From the NCBI RefSeq assembly GCF_014697375.1, contig NZ_JACJRS010000011.1, positions 1 through 64,000 of the forward strand: 64,000 bases of DNA. The letters run 5' to 3'. The translations under genes were made by a program, and so were the position numbers. Below the pieces are notes generated by a model. That model saw nothing but the letters and a program-made list of their open reading frames with translations, was not told where the DNA came from and did not search any database. Positions 8,220-16,465 of this stretch are shown piece after piece. This DNA is from Phormidium sp. FACHB-1136 (lineage in GTDB: Bacteria; Cyanobacteriota; Cyanobacteriia; Phormidesmidales; Phormidesmidaceae). Positions within the stretch are counted from its first letter, which is position 1. Each line of letters opens with the position of its first letter.

Positions 8220-9695
8220 ATGGCTAAACAGATTGGTTACGCAAGGGTTAGCAGTAGGGAACAGGCCGAAAACAGCCATGCCCTAGAGCAGCAGATGCAG
8301 CGGCTCCGGGTAGCTGGGGTGGAGGAAATCTACTCTGATGTGGAGTCTGGCACCAAGGACGACCGCAAGGGCTTCAACCTGGTCATGGACTTGGTGAGAA
8401 GCAGGGCCATCGATGAGGTGGTCATTACTCGACTTGACCGTTTCACCCGCTCACTGATTACCCTACGCAAAGTGCTAGACGAGTTCCGCGAGAATGGGGT
8501 CAACATGAAGGCTCTCGACGACAGCGTGGACTTATCCACCGCAGCAGGGAAGTTTCACCTGAATATGCTGGGTGCCCTCGCAGAGATGGAGGTGGATCGG
8601 CTATCTGAGCGGGTACGGCATGGGTGGTCACATTTGAGGAAGCGACAGGTTGCGATGAATCCTCCCTTCGGCTATGTCAAGCTAGGCGATAAGCATTGTC
8701 TCGACCATGAGCCATGCCTATGCCTCCTAGATACCAGGCAAGAACGATCTAGGGCTGAGATCGCCCGTGAGATTGTAGAGACCTTTCTAACGGAGAAAAC
8801 CCTGAGAAAGTGCCTGCGGGTGATTAACCAGAAGTACGGCATCTACACTTTTTCACATAATCAAGGCCCACATCGCCGAGGTGGGCGAGCGGCACGAGGG
8901 CTATTCCACTTCAGTCCTGGGGGGCTGCGAGAGTGGTTAATCAATCCTGTCCTTCAGGGACACCTCTGCTACCTACGAAAACAGGATGGCCAACGTTTAC
9001 CTAGGCAAGATTGGACAATCCACCACAATACGCACCCCGACCAGCGGATGGTGTCGGATGAAGAGAGCCGAAAAATCGAGGCTATTTTGCAGCACAACCA
9101 GCGGGTGAGGGGATTTGGCAGTACAGCTTTGAAGTATCCCCTGTCGGGACTGGTGATCTGTGGTGAGTGTCGGAGTTCCTGCTACTCGCTCACTGGGCAG
9201 AGGAACTACCATCGAGCCAAGCGCCTGGGCATTGAGCCGGAGATTAACTACTACTTTCAGTGCAAAAACTGGCGGATGCGGTCATGCAATCAGAAATCAG
9301 TCGTGCGGATGGAAAAAGTAGAAATAGCGGTCATCGAAGCTTTAGTCAGTCGGGCGGGAACGATTAGTGCGACGGCTGAAGCCACCGAGGAACAGGTCGA
9401 TCCCCCCGAACTACAGGCTCTCAAGGTAGAGTTGGCCTACTACCTCAATGCTCCAGGCAGTCGTGCGGCGGTAATTGTGGCAGACCTAAAACAACAGATT
9501 GACGCTTACCGACACAAACAGCAGGCATCCACTACCCTCAGTTCAGGGCAACGGGATCTTTTGCTCCAGACCTTTGGTGATCCCCTGTACTGGAAAACCC
9601 TCACCCCTGAGCAAAAGCGCGACCTCTACCGAGAATTGGTGGAACGGGTGATCGTCAGGGATGGACAGGTAGAGCGAGTGGAGCTACGGGTTTAA
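8220..9695 (+). CDS. Large serine recombinase (XisF-like site-specific integrase)
   Basis: About 491 residues. The N-terminal resolvase domain has the catalytic serine in GYARVSSREQ, then RLDRFTRSL and the AEMEVDRLSERVRHG region. A recombinase domain follows, then a zinc ribbon with CGECRSSC and CKNWRMRSC around residues 320-365, and a C-terminal coiled-coil-like region. This is the architecture of large serine integrases, including XisF of the cyanobacterial fdxN excision element. ATG at 8220 matches the usual start; an in-frame ATG at 8202 is also possible, and neither has a clear ribosome site. It follows the comM break by about 20 bases in the same orientation, so it may be expressed from the comM promoter. 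Confidence 0.92.
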   Translation: MAKQIGYARVSSREQAENSHALEQQMQRLRVAGVEEIYSDVESGTKDDRKGFNLVMDLVRSRAIDEVVITRLDRFTRSLITLRKVLDEFRENGVNMKALDDSVDLSTAAGKFHLNMLGALAEMEVDRLSERVRHGWSHLRKRQVAMNPPFGYVKLGDKHCLDHEPCLCLLDTRQERSRAEIAREIVETFLTEKTLRKCLRVINQKYGIYTFSHNQGPHRRGGRAARGLFHFSPGGLREWLINPVLQGHLCYLRKQDGQRLPRQDWTIHHNTHPDQRMVSDEESRKIEAILQHNQRVRGFGSTALKYPLSGLVICGECRSSCYSLTGQRNYHRAKRLGIEPEINYYFQCKNWRMRSCNQKSVVRMEKVEIAVIEALVSRAGTISATAEATEEQVDPPELQALKVELAYYLNAPGSRAAVIVADLKQQIDAYRHKQQASTTLSSGQRDLLLQTFGDPLYWKTLTPEQKRDLYRELVERVIVRDGQVERVELRV

Positions 9696-9751
9696 TGCCC
9701 CACCCACTGAAGGGGGATCGTTAGACTGAAGGAAATAGCACAGGTTAGGCC

Positions 9752-10378
9752 ATGAAGCTAAGTCAGGGACTATTGGTGTTGGGGGTGATTGCCCTTGGCG
9801 TTACTGTGCTGGCCCTGGGGGTTCGTAGTGCGGCCTCCGCGCCCCTGCCAGACGGGTTTCCAGCCCCTAGCCCAGAGGGACAGATTGAGGTTAAGCATTA
9901 CCCACCCTACCGAGCCGCGACCGTCCAGATGACGGGCGACTTAGAGGATGCCCCCTCCCGTGGCTTCTCCCCCCTGTTTCGCCATATCAGCAGCAATGAT
10001 ATTTCCATGACCGCCCCCGTTGAGACCCGTTACCCCGTGGCCACCCTAGAAGGACAGACCACCGAGGGAGAAGCGGCAGTATCTTTCCTCTACCGCAACC
10101 TCGACATCGTGCCCAGTGAGGTGGCCCAGAACATTGTGGTTGAAGACATCTCAGCCATGACCGTGGTGAGCATTGGCACCAGGGGTCGCTACGATATAGC
10201 CAGCTACAGCACCAGCCTGCAACAACTTCAGGCATGGTTAGCGGCTCATCCAGAGTATGAAGCCATTGGCCAACCTCGGCGGTTCTTCTACGATGGCCCC
10301 TTCCTACCCGACATAGTGAAGCGTAGCGACGTACAGATTCCCGTTCAGGTCATTGATAGGACAGCAACAGGCGGCTAG
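9752..10378 (+). CDS. SOUL-family haem-binding-like protein
   Basis: A 208-residue protein with an N-terminal hydrophobic segment (residues 6-30; signal anchor or cleaved signal) and then a SOUL domain (IEVKHYPPYRAATVQM, SMTAPVETRYP, AQPRRFFYDGPFLP-like end). SOUL proteins bind haem or related ligands; the role in cyanobacteria is unclear. The stop at 10378 abuts the next gene, so the two probably form an operon. Confidence 0.8.
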   Translation: MKLSQGLLVLGVIALGVTVLALGVRSAASAPLPDGFPAPSPEGQIEVKHYPPYRAATVQMTGDLEDAPSRGFSPLFRHISSNDISMTAPVETRYPVATLEGQTTEGEAAVSFLYRNLDIVPSEVAQNIVVEDISAMTVVSIGTRGRYDIASYSTSLQQLQAWLAAHPEYEAIGQPRRFFYDGPFLPDIVKRSDVQIPVQVIDRTATGG

Positions 10379-10381
10379 GTG

Positions 10382-10831
10382 ATGGAGATATGGGTTGACG
10401 CGGACGCTTGCCCCAATGTGATTAAGGAGATCCTATTTCGAGCCGCAAAACGGGTTGAGATCAAAACAACATTGGTGGCCAACCAGGAGCTACAAATTCC
10501 TGGCTCCCCCTACATTGAATTTGTGCAGGTGCGCTCTGGCTTAGACATTGCCGATAACTACATCGTGCAGCATCTACAGGCCGGGGATCTCGTCATTACG
10601 GCTGATATTCCCCTTGCTGCTGAAGCCATCGATAAAGGAGCCTTTGCCCTGAATCCCAGAGGCGAATTCTACGACCAGGGCAATATCCGAGAACGATTGT
10701 CCATGCGAAATTTCCTAAATGAATTACGCAGTTCTGGCGTAGATACGGGTGGCCCTGCCCCCTTTAATCAGCGGGTCACAGGAGCCTTTGCGAATCAACT
10801 AGACCGTTTTTTGACCAAACATTGCCGCTAG
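10382..10831 (+). CDS. YaiI/YqxD family protein (UPF0178)
   Basis: A 149-residue protein beginning [24 protein letters not shown], the hallmark start of the YaiI/YqxD family, which has a PIN-like/NYN-like fold with acidic residues ([18 protein letters not shown]). The biochemical role is unsettled. ATG at 10382 was chosen over GTG at 10379 from family consensus. It nearly overlaps the SOUL gene. Confidence 0.88.
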   Translation: MEIWVDADACPNVIKEILFRAAKRVEIKTTLVANQELQIPGSPYIEFVQVRSGLDIADNYIVQHLQAGDLVITADIPLAAEAIDKGAFALNPRGEFYDQGNIRERLSMRNFLNELRSSGVDTGGPAPFNQRVTGAFANQLDRFLTKHCR

Positions 10832-10854
10832 TGGTGGCAACGATCTACTACACA

Positions 10855-10953
10855 GGGCACCTCGATTAATTGCCTTATTGCGAATCTGAAGAGCCTGGAA
10901 CCATTGGAGTCTCGTGCCCATTCTCAATAAGATTTGTATTTTTCGAGGTGCCC
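10855..10953. repeat. MITE-A copy 2 (99 bp)
   Basis: Bounded by GGGCACCTCGA and TCGAGGTGCCC; homologous to 1435-1532 throughout. It lies between convergent genes (YaiI-like stop at 10831 and the M15-like stop at 10960). No obvious target-site duplication. Confidence 0.85.
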
Positions 10954-10959
10954 TACCAA

Positions 10960-11943
10960 TTACCATCTTACCCGAACACCTCGTCCATCAACATGAACTG
11001 CATTGGGAACCGTAGATGATTTAGCTAGACCACCACGACTACCCCACCAGGAATCGAGTTTTTCATAAAGCTCTTGGCTTGACATCCCTTCTGTAGAAAT
11101 AATAACCGCATCTCCCAAAAGATGTCTTGACAGAGAAGCCCCACCAATACTGGTATTATATTCAGGCGATCTAAACCATGAATGTATAGTGACAGGCTTA
11201 CCAACAAGACTTTCTACCTCTTTCAAGACAAGGGCCATCTTAACAATGTTGTCAACAATATTTTGGCTAGTAGGAATAGACTCCTTTCCTGTCGGTGAAA
11301 TAATAGCATCCTTCCATAAAAATCGTGTTTCCTCAGTGATAGGAGAATTAGAATCATAGGTAAACATAAATCCTGAAGAGGGAACCGTCACGGTTTGCGA
11401 ATCCTGGAAACGCTTCAAATCTCTTTCTTTCTCACTAATTAATCTTTCAAGGCTTTCAATCTCCTCTTTATTCTTGGCTGGATCTAAGGATAATTCAGCA
11501 ATTTGATCCCTTAGCTCATCGATATCTGCTTCTTTGCTTTCCTCTAGCCTGATAGCGGATTGAACTCTATCCTTGTAAGCAGTCCACCTAGCCCGCGAAC
11601 TCTTAGAGTGAGCGATTGTTGAAAGATAATCTGCAAAGGCATAACGATTTCTTAGGTCAGCCTGTAAGGCTTGCTCAGCAAAGCCAGCGATGTATTGTTG
11701 TTCACTAGATAGTCGTTCTATTTCAACCTTTTGATTTTGAAGCTGCCAACTTATGATGCTAGTTATCAAAGTGACGGCTACACCTGTAGTTAAAACCTTA
11801 AATTTTTCAAGATTGTGATTCAGAGTTAAGCTTTTTTCCTGAATTTCAAGTTCTTTCTTCTTGAGGTTTAGCTCCAGCAGCTTTAACTTTAGTTCACTAT
11901 CTTGAACTTCAATGTCTGTCGGGGACTCTTCTACGTCTTTCAC
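10960..11943 (-). CDS. Membrane-anchored coiled-coil protein with M15-type peptidase domain
   Basis: 327 residues. An N-terminal charged coiled coil (about 10-45) is followed by a membrane segment (TTGVAVTLITSIISW, about 52-66), a second coiled coil (about 135-180), and a C-terminal domain with SRHLLGDAV and NAVHVDGRG. That pattern resembles the metal-binding SxHxxGxAxD ... HxD of M15A peptidases. The first Asp of the family motif is I here (GDAVII), so zinc binding may be altered. M15A enzymes cut peptidoglycan cross-bridges, often in phage lysis. Codon use is A+T-richer than its neighbours, suggesting recent acquisition. Confidence 0.65.
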   Translation of the reverse strand: MKDVEESPTDIEVQDSELKLKLLELNLKKKELEIQEKSLTLNHNLEKFKVLTTGVAVTLITSIISWQLQNQKVEIERLSSEQQYIAGFAEQALQADLRNRYAFADYLSTIAHSKSSRARWTAYKDRVQSAIRLEESKEADIDELRDQIAELSLDPAKNKEEIESLERLISEKERDLKRFQDSQTVTVPSSGFMFTYDSNSPITEETRFLWKDAIISPTGKESIPTSQNIVDNIVKMALVLKEVESLVGKPVTIHSWFRSPEYNTSIGGASLSRHLLGDAVIISTEGMSSQELYEKLDSWWGSRGGLAKSSTVPNAVHVDGRGVRVRW

Positions 11944-12101
11944 AGGATCAAATCCTTAGCCTAGGCAAGATTCAATCCATGCTAACAGCAGGACATCTCG
12001 CTACCCAGAACACTTAAGAATCCCTTAAAAAGAGGCAAAGAAAATTTGCGCCATCAGCCGCGACTGTTGAGCATTCGTAATGCCACCTAGACTGACTATG
12101 T

Positions 12102-12422
12102 TCATGGTCTGGCCTGGGACTGAGCCAGCGCGTCTAGCATGGAGACCATCTGCTGAGCCAGGTCAATGAGATCCTGGGCGGCGTCCTCGCTCGGAATGTT
12201 GAAAAATAAACAGTCGATGCTGAGTCCTTGGATCGAGGGATGGTAGATGGCATAGACCCCAGAACCTTCACAACAGTAGAGTTCTAGGGCGATGTAGCCC
12301 AAAGAGATGCGGTCGTGAATCAGGTAGCCTTGGGTGGCCAGCCAGTCTACCCAGTTGCCGTCCCCGGTGGCGGGGAGGTCGAATTTATCCTCCGTCTGGA
12401 GGTCAATGGCCTTGATGATCAT
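12102..12422 (-). CDS. Hypothetical protein (operon 12.1-14.8 kb, last gene)
   Basis: 106 acidic residues, not recognised. The start overlaps the preceding stop by ATGA, indicating translational coupling. It is the last member of a leftward operon with an HNH nuclease. Confidence 0.6.
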   Translation of the reverse strand: MIIKAIDLQTEDKFDLPATGDGNWVDWLATQGYLIHDRISLGYIALELYCCEGSGVYAIYHPSIQGLSIDCLFFNIPSEDAAQDLIDLAQQMVSMLDALAQSQARP

Positions 12423-12604
12423 GGGTTCATCTCCCGAAGTTTCTGCCAGACCTGGTAAATGAGCGCCTGCTGCTCGGCTGTCCTAGGGCCAAAGGCATCT
12501 TGATAGAGGATCTGGGCGGCCTGGTCAGCTTCGTTCAGGGGAATACCTAGATTCAGCAGTTGAAGGCTAAAACCAATCTCGGTGATGGGGCGGGGGTCTT
12601 TCAT
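12419..12604 (-). CDS. Hypothetical protein, 61 aa
   Basis: A small helical protein with no recognised family. ATGA overlaps link it to both neighbours (12601 upstream, 12422 downstream), which is good evidence that it is translated despite its size. Confidence 0.6.
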   Translation of the reverse strand: MKDPRPITEIGFSLQLLNLGIPLNEADQAAQILYQDAFGPRTAEQQALIYQVWQKLREMNP

Positions 12605-13269
12605 GATTTCTTCTTCTCCCCAATGAAGGCCAGAATCTCAGCCACAGGTCGCCGCTGCTGGATCATCTCGTTGACTCGGTAGACCTTCCCGGCTGGCACA
12701 TACCGCTTGCGGCAAACTCCCTCTTCCAACCAACCGTAGTAGTAGCTAATGCTAGGAGTCTTGCGCTTCTTGTTGCCCTGGCGTTCCTCCAACCACCCAG
12801 AGGCTTTCCCCTTCGGACTATGGCGGCGCTGGGGCCGTTTCCGCACCACTGAGCATCGTTCTAGACAATCCACGGGAAAGGGTAGCTCTACCGTCCGGTG
12901 GCTGTGGAGGATGGGCAGCTTCACCCAAACACGGGTACGACTCAACCGATGAACAGTCCCCCGCTTGCCAATCCACGCCTTCGACTGGTGGGGCTGCACA
13001 TCTAGAATCTTCACCTCGTCCCCAATGGCAAAGGCTTGTTCTGGGGATGGTGGCCGCTGGCCATAGCTGGGGGGTTCCTCCGCCACCACTCGGCGCAACA
13101 GATCTCGATGGATCATGGCCAAGGGGCCAAGCAACGGTTCTGGGGATAGAGGATTGTCCAAGACAGTCCCGTAGGACTGACCCGTAGGACAGGACTGGGC
13201 CGGATTGCTGAGCCAGTAGGGATCGACTTCGGGCAGCAGGGCGAGTTGTTGACCAATCAGGGGTTTCAT
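12601..13269 (-). CDS. Hypothetical KOW-like/island protein
   Basis: 222 residues from an ATG that overlaps the HNH stop (ATGA). The middle part (FAIGDEVKILDV ... GKRGTVHRLSRTRVWVKLP) looks like a small SH3/KOW-like beta barrel, and the C-terminal third (SYYYGWLEEG, KVYRVNEMIQQRRPVAEILAFI) is a domain seen in other cyanobacterial island proteins as far as I can judge. The N-terminal third holds both dispersed DNA repeat families in coding form: CPTGQSYGT at repeat B and two SPE-containing copies of repeat A. Function unknown. Confidence 0.6.
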   Translation of the reverse strand: MKPLIGQQLALLPEVDPYWLSNPAQSCPTGQSYGTVLDNPLSPEPLLGPLAMIHRDLLRRVVAEEPPSYGQRPPSPEQAFAIGDEVKILDVQPHQSKAWIGKRGTVHRLSRTRVWVKLPILHSHRTVELPFPVDCLERCSVVRKRPQRRHSPKGKASGWLEERQGNKKRKTPSISYYYGWLEEGVCRKRYVPAGKVYRVNEMIQQRRPVAEILAFIGEKKKS

Positions 13270-13604
13270 TCCATGGCCTCCATGAGGTTGAGTTGTCCAA
13301 ACCATTCGCGTTTCAGGGCGCGTTGCCTCGCACGGAACTGGCGGTCATAGCGCAGGTGGCAGACCGTACAGAGGGCTTTTAAGTTGTCTCCAGAACAGTT
13401 AGTCGGGTCTTGATCCAGGTGGGCCACCGTCAGCAGGTATTGTCGGGGCTTGGCCCTACCAATCCGGCGCTGAAAGTGTTCTGGGGATTCATCGGGCCGC
13501 TGGCACTGGCGACCGCATTCTTGGCAGCACCAGTTAGTCCGTTCCTTCACCGCCAGGGCGATAGTGGGCCAGGTGGCGGGGTATCGGGCCTTAATCATCG
13601 GCAT
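13266..13604 (-). CDS. HNH endonuclease
   Basis: About 112 residues. The zinc ligands CCQECGRQC and CTVCHLRYD bracket the HNH core (VAHLDQDPTNCSGDNLKALC). HNH proteins of this size are nicking or double-strand nucleases common in phages and mobile islands. Two ATGs, 13604 and 13598, both overlap the end of the upstream gene and fit. The stop overlaps the next start by ATGA. Confidence 0.8.
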   Translation of the reverse strand: MPMIKARYPATWPTIALAVKERTNWCCQECGRQCQRPDESPEHFQRRIGRAKPRQYLLTVAHLDQDPTNCSGDNLKALCTVCHLRYDRQFRARQRALKREWFGQLNLMEAME

Positions 13605-13797
13605 CGCGCACCTCCAGGGCACTCTCTGGAAACTTCCCCGGCTGTCCAGCCACCTCGTACCACCAGGCCCCGTTGTCCCAGTCGAGCCAACGCCGGACAA
13701 CACGGGTGGCAAAGTATTGGTCATTCCAGGCCACCTCTACCAACTCGTACAGGTCAAATTGGGGGGGCTTCACTTGGGTTAGGGGTTGGGTCGTCAT
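13591..13797 (-). CDS. Hypothetical protein, 68 aa
   Basis: Start chosen at 13797 because GGAGAAG sits six bases upstream; the frame could also open at 13857. Trp-rich small beta-type sequence (VEVAWNDQYFATRVVRRW, NGAWWYEVAG). It overlaps its neighbours on both sides, as is normal in this operon. No family recognised. Confidence 0.55.
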   Translation of the reverse strand: MTTQPLTQVKPPQFDLYELVEVAWNDQYFATRVVRRWLDWDNGAWWYEVAGQPGKFPESALEVRDADD

Positions 13798-14779
13798 CGG
13801 TCTTCTCCTTTGGCCCATCGGGGCCGATAGTGAGGTTCCAGTCAGGGTTTTCTTCAATCGCTCGACGAATGCCGCTACGACAGACCGGGTTTTGCCACAG
13901 CGCTTGGTAGCGCCTCAGACGGTCATCGGGGTCTTCTTCAACGGGGGGCGGTAGGCGGGGTGGGGGTGGGCTGTCATTGTGGCCTGGGCTATCCCTCTGC
14001 GGCCCAGCAAGCCACGTTCGGTACTCGGCTCGTAGCTGTGGGCCATGTTTCTCTATCCAGCCCTTAGCAGCGCTTCTAGGGGAGGCTGGCCGCTGGGGGA
14101 GGCGCGGGACTTTGTAGGTCAGCACCCAATCAAAAAAATCGTCCTCGGCGGCGGCGGAACATTTTGTCCCCTCCGGTGGCTCCTGGGGTGGTGGGGGACT
14201 CTCGGTTGGCTCTGACCAAGGGGGACAGTCTTGCGGTATCGGTTCGGTGTGCTCGTTTTTTGTTACACCTGTGGAAAACTTTTCCGCTTCTCTCTCTCTT
14301 TCTTTAAAGCTGTAAGAGATCTGTAAGAGATCTGTAGGGTCTGGAAAGCCTTGCTCAGAGCCAGTTTCGAGCGACAGTTGTGATCCGTGTGACACAACCT
14401 GTGATCCTGGTGACACACCTTGTGATCCTGGTGACACAGGTGAGTCAAATTGACTCACATCGGGAATCCGTAGGTCGATGTTGCCAGTGATACTTTCTTC
14501 GAGCTTGCCTATCAGTATTAACTCGGCCTTCACTCGATAGAAGGTGCGGCGGTTGAGTTCCCACTTGCGGCAAAAGTCGGAGATATTGTCGATGCGATAC
14601 CACCAGCCCTCGCGGCGTAGGGCCAGGATGAGGTGATAGAGGTAGCCAGCGGGGGTATAGAAGTGGTTCCGCCAATTCTCTAGGACTTCTTCTGGGGTGA
14701 GCCGTAGGTGGGGGGCTACCCTCTCATCAGAGGATTTTGGGGGAGATTGGAACTCCCGTTTTGATTGATTTTCTGGCAT
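13754..14779 (-). CDS. Replication-like winged-helix protein of the island
   Basis: 341 residues. Residues 35-105 look like a winged helix (HFYTPAGYLYHLILALRREGW, WELNRRTFYRVKAELILIGKLEE). A low-complexity linker with repeated GSQ/SHGSQ units and proline runs follows, then a helical C-terminal region. The layout resembles replication-initiation or helicase-loading proteins of plasmids and phages, an inference from composition only. It is the first gene of the leftward ATGA-linked operon ending at 12102. Confidence 0.55.
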   Translation of the reverse strand: MPENQSKREFQSPPKSSDERVAPHLRLTPEEVLENWRNHFYTPAGYLYHLILALRREGWWYRIDNISDFCRKWELNRRTFYRVKAELILIGKLEESITGNIDLRIPDVSQFDSPVSPGSQGVSPGSQVVSHGSQLSLETGSEQGFPDPTDLLQISYSFKEREREAEKFSTGVTKNEHTEPIPQDCPPWSEPTESPPPPQEPPEGTKCSAAAEDDFFDWVLTYKVPRLPQRPASPRSAAKGWIEKHGPQLRAEYRTWLAGPQRDSPGHNDSPPPPRLPPPVEEDPDDRLRRYQALWQNPVCRSGIRRAIEENPDWNLTIGPDGPKEKTDDDPTPNPSEAPPI

Positions 14780-14802
14780 GATCAGTAAAGCATTATTACG
14801 AA

Positions 14803-14838
14803 AACGCCCCTGGATTTCTGGCCAGAGGCGTTTTTTTT
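14803..14838 (-). terminator. Bidirectional terminator-like hairpin
   Basis: AACGCCCCTGG pairs with CCAGAGGCGTT (one mismatch), followed by eight T on the plus strand and GTTTTC on the minus strand. It separates the 14844 gene from the 14779 operon. Confidence 0.7.
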
Positions 14839-14843
14839 GGCCA

Positions 14844-15035
14844 CTAATCAGCGGAGGTCGCGGCTAAGTCCAGGCGGATGCTCTCCGACTCCTCCAGCAG
14901 TTGTTTGGCCCGTTCGATGTGGTCAACAGCGGTCTGGTCATCTTCACGGCGTAGGGCTTCTGCGGCCTGGTGTAGGCTGTCGGCGGCGATGTGTTGCTGC
15001 TGCCTTTGGGCTGATGCTGGGTTGTTCTGGGTCAT
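14844..15035 (-). CDS. Hypothetical helical protein, 63 aa
   Basis: A Gln/Glu-rich small helical protein ending just before a terminator. It overlaps the preceding gene by about 90 bases in another frame, so either may be wrong; the terminator placement supports this one. Confidence 0.4.
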   Translation of the reverse strand: MTQNNPASAQRQQQHIAADSLHQAAEALRREDDQTAVDHIERAKQLLEESESIRLDLAATSAD

Positions 15036-15192
15036 CGTCGTTTAGATGCACGTCCTGGTTGGCCAAAAGCTGAACGGTTTCCGCCACCAGCTTTTCAAAA
15101 TCTGCTTTAGACACATCGGGATGTTCCGCCAGCACTAACCGTCGAGCCTCCTGGTACCGTGCAGCCGTGCGCCGCAATAGGTCTGCCAGCAT
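14944..15192 (-). CDS. Hypothetical protein, 82 aa
   Basis: Helical N-terminus (LLRRTAARYQEARRLVLAEH) and basic low-complexity tail. Its ATG overlaps the stop of the upstream ribbon-helix-helix gene (TAATG), so translation is probably coupled. Not recognised. Confidence 0.5.
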   Translation of the reverse strand: MLADLLRRTAARYQEARRLVLAEHPDVSKADFEKLVAETVQLLANQDVHLNDDDPEQPSISPKAAATHRRRQPTPGRRSPTP

Positions 15193-15344
15193 TAGGCCAC
15201 CTCAAGATTCAGATAGGCCCGAACGGCTACCTCGAGCAAGTCACTGAGGCTGATCCCCTCCTCAATGGCCACTTGGTGGGCTTTCTGCTTCAGCTTTGGG
15301 TTCATCCGAATCGTAAAGTTCTGTCGCTCACTCTTGTCGTCCAT
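15192..15344 (-). CDS. Ribbon-helix-helix DNA-binding protein, 50 aa
   Basis: Fifty residues: a beta strand RQNFTIRMNPKLKQKA followed by two helices ending SLSDLLEVAVRAYL, the pattern of an Arc/CopG-type repressor or antitoxin. The stop overlaps the next start by one base. The partner genes downstream may be its target or toxin; this cannot be decided from sequence. Upstream (15345-15530) is A+T-rich, with TGATTGATTGATTAATCAAAT tracts suited to a divergent promoter. Confidence 0.7.
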   Translation of the reverse strand: MDDKSERQNFTIRMNPKLKQKAHQVAIEEGISLSDLLEVAVRAYLNLEVA

Positions 15345-15530
15345 GATTAGCCAACCCCTCAAAATCAAATGATTGATTGATTAATCAAATATAGCAAATC
15401 AAGTAATCATGTGAGCGGCGGCTATCGAGGGAACTGTGATGATCTGTTAACCTAGTTACAAAGTGAGTCTGCAAGCCAGCATGGGCTTGATGCTGTCTCT
15501 GTACCCATCACGCTTTGCTGAGGTTCCCCC

Positions 15531-15857
15531 TTGGATGAGGATTTCCGTCAACGGTTGGCCCGGATCGTCACGCAAGCTCGTGGCGATATGAACCAGCGCG
15601 ACTTCGGGACGAAACTAGACGTTTCGCAAGCAACGGTGGTGGGTTGGGAGCGGGGACAAAATATCCCCACCCTAGAAAACTTGGCTAAACTGGCAACCTT
15701 GCGAGGACAATTGCCAGAGGAATTACTCGCTGAGTTGTACGGTAGAGCTTGCGGCTCTGATTATCCCCTCGAAGAACGGGTCAAAATCATGACAAGGGCA
15801 CAGCTCATAGAGTTGCTGAATACCTTGGCGGATCAACTGAGGCAAAAAGATTTATAG
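15531..15857 (+). CDS. XRE-type transcriptional regulator
   Basis: 108 residues with an N-terminal helix-turn-helix (MNQRDFGTKLDVSQATVVGWERG, about 20-42) and a helical tail. The frame opens with TTG at 15531 preceded by GAGG; the nearby ATG at 15535 is out of frame. It is divergent from the ribbon-helix-helix operon and may control it. Confidence 0.75.
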   Translation: MDEDFRQRLARIVTQARGDMNQRDFGTKLDVSQATVVGWERGQNIPTLENLAKLATLRGQLPEELLAELYGRACGSDYPLEERVKIMTRAQLIELLNTLADQLRQKDL

Positions 15858-16019
15858 CTATTGAGCTATAGATTTATTAAGCGATTAGATTTTTGAGTCT
15901 ATAGAGAAATACGCACGGGCTGATCCGTCTTTTTACTGACTTTTCTAACTTATGTGGGTTAGATCGGTCATTAGGCTTAGTGCTCAATCATTCGGCGTAG
16001 TAAATCGCTGGCTCCAATA

Positions 16020-16049
16020 GAAAAGCCCCTACGGAGGGCGGTAGGGGCT
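16020..16049 (-). terminator. Terminator of the 16071 gene
   Basis: On the minus strand AGCCCCTAC / GTAGGGGCT, a perfect 9-bp stem, is followed by TTTTC. Confidence 0.8.
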
Positions 16050-16070
16050 GGTGAGTCAGGGGAATTGGGG

Positions 16071-16364
16071 CTAGAAGTCGATGGCTTCCTTGACCACCTT
16101 CACCATTTGGAGTTTGTGACCCACAGCGGCCACCAGTATCAGGGCCGTATCGAGCCGACAGCCTCCGGTTTCAAAGACGCGCAACAGTTGGCTGCGGCGG
16201 TTGTTGTTGGTGAGTTGCTTGTCTTCAGGAAGGGATTGGTTCTCCAGCCTGACGTAGGCGCTCAGCAGTTCCTTGAACCATTTATCCTCGCCCCATAGCT
16301 CAATGGCACGGGCTTTGATGGCCTCTAGGAATGCGTCGGAAGATTGGGGAGTCACAACTAGCAA
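16071..16364 (-). CDS. Hypothetical protein, 97 aa
   Basis: Helical, mixed-charge protein (FLEAIKARAIELWGEDKWFKELLSAYV) that I do not recognise. It has its own terminator. The adjacent helicase gene reads toward it with about 100 bases between. Confidence 0.55.
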   Translation of the reverse strand: MLVVTPQSSDAFLEAIKARAIELWGEDKWFKELLSAYVRLENQSLPEDKQLTNNNRRSQLLRVFETGGCRLDTALILVAAVGHKLQMVKVVKEAIDF

Positions 16365-16465
16365 TAGATGATAGGAACGCTAATTTTAGCTTAGGTCTAG
16401 TCTATCGTTGCCGTTGTCCCAAGCCACAGGCTATGACTTGGGGCCAACATTAAACTAAAAATAGA

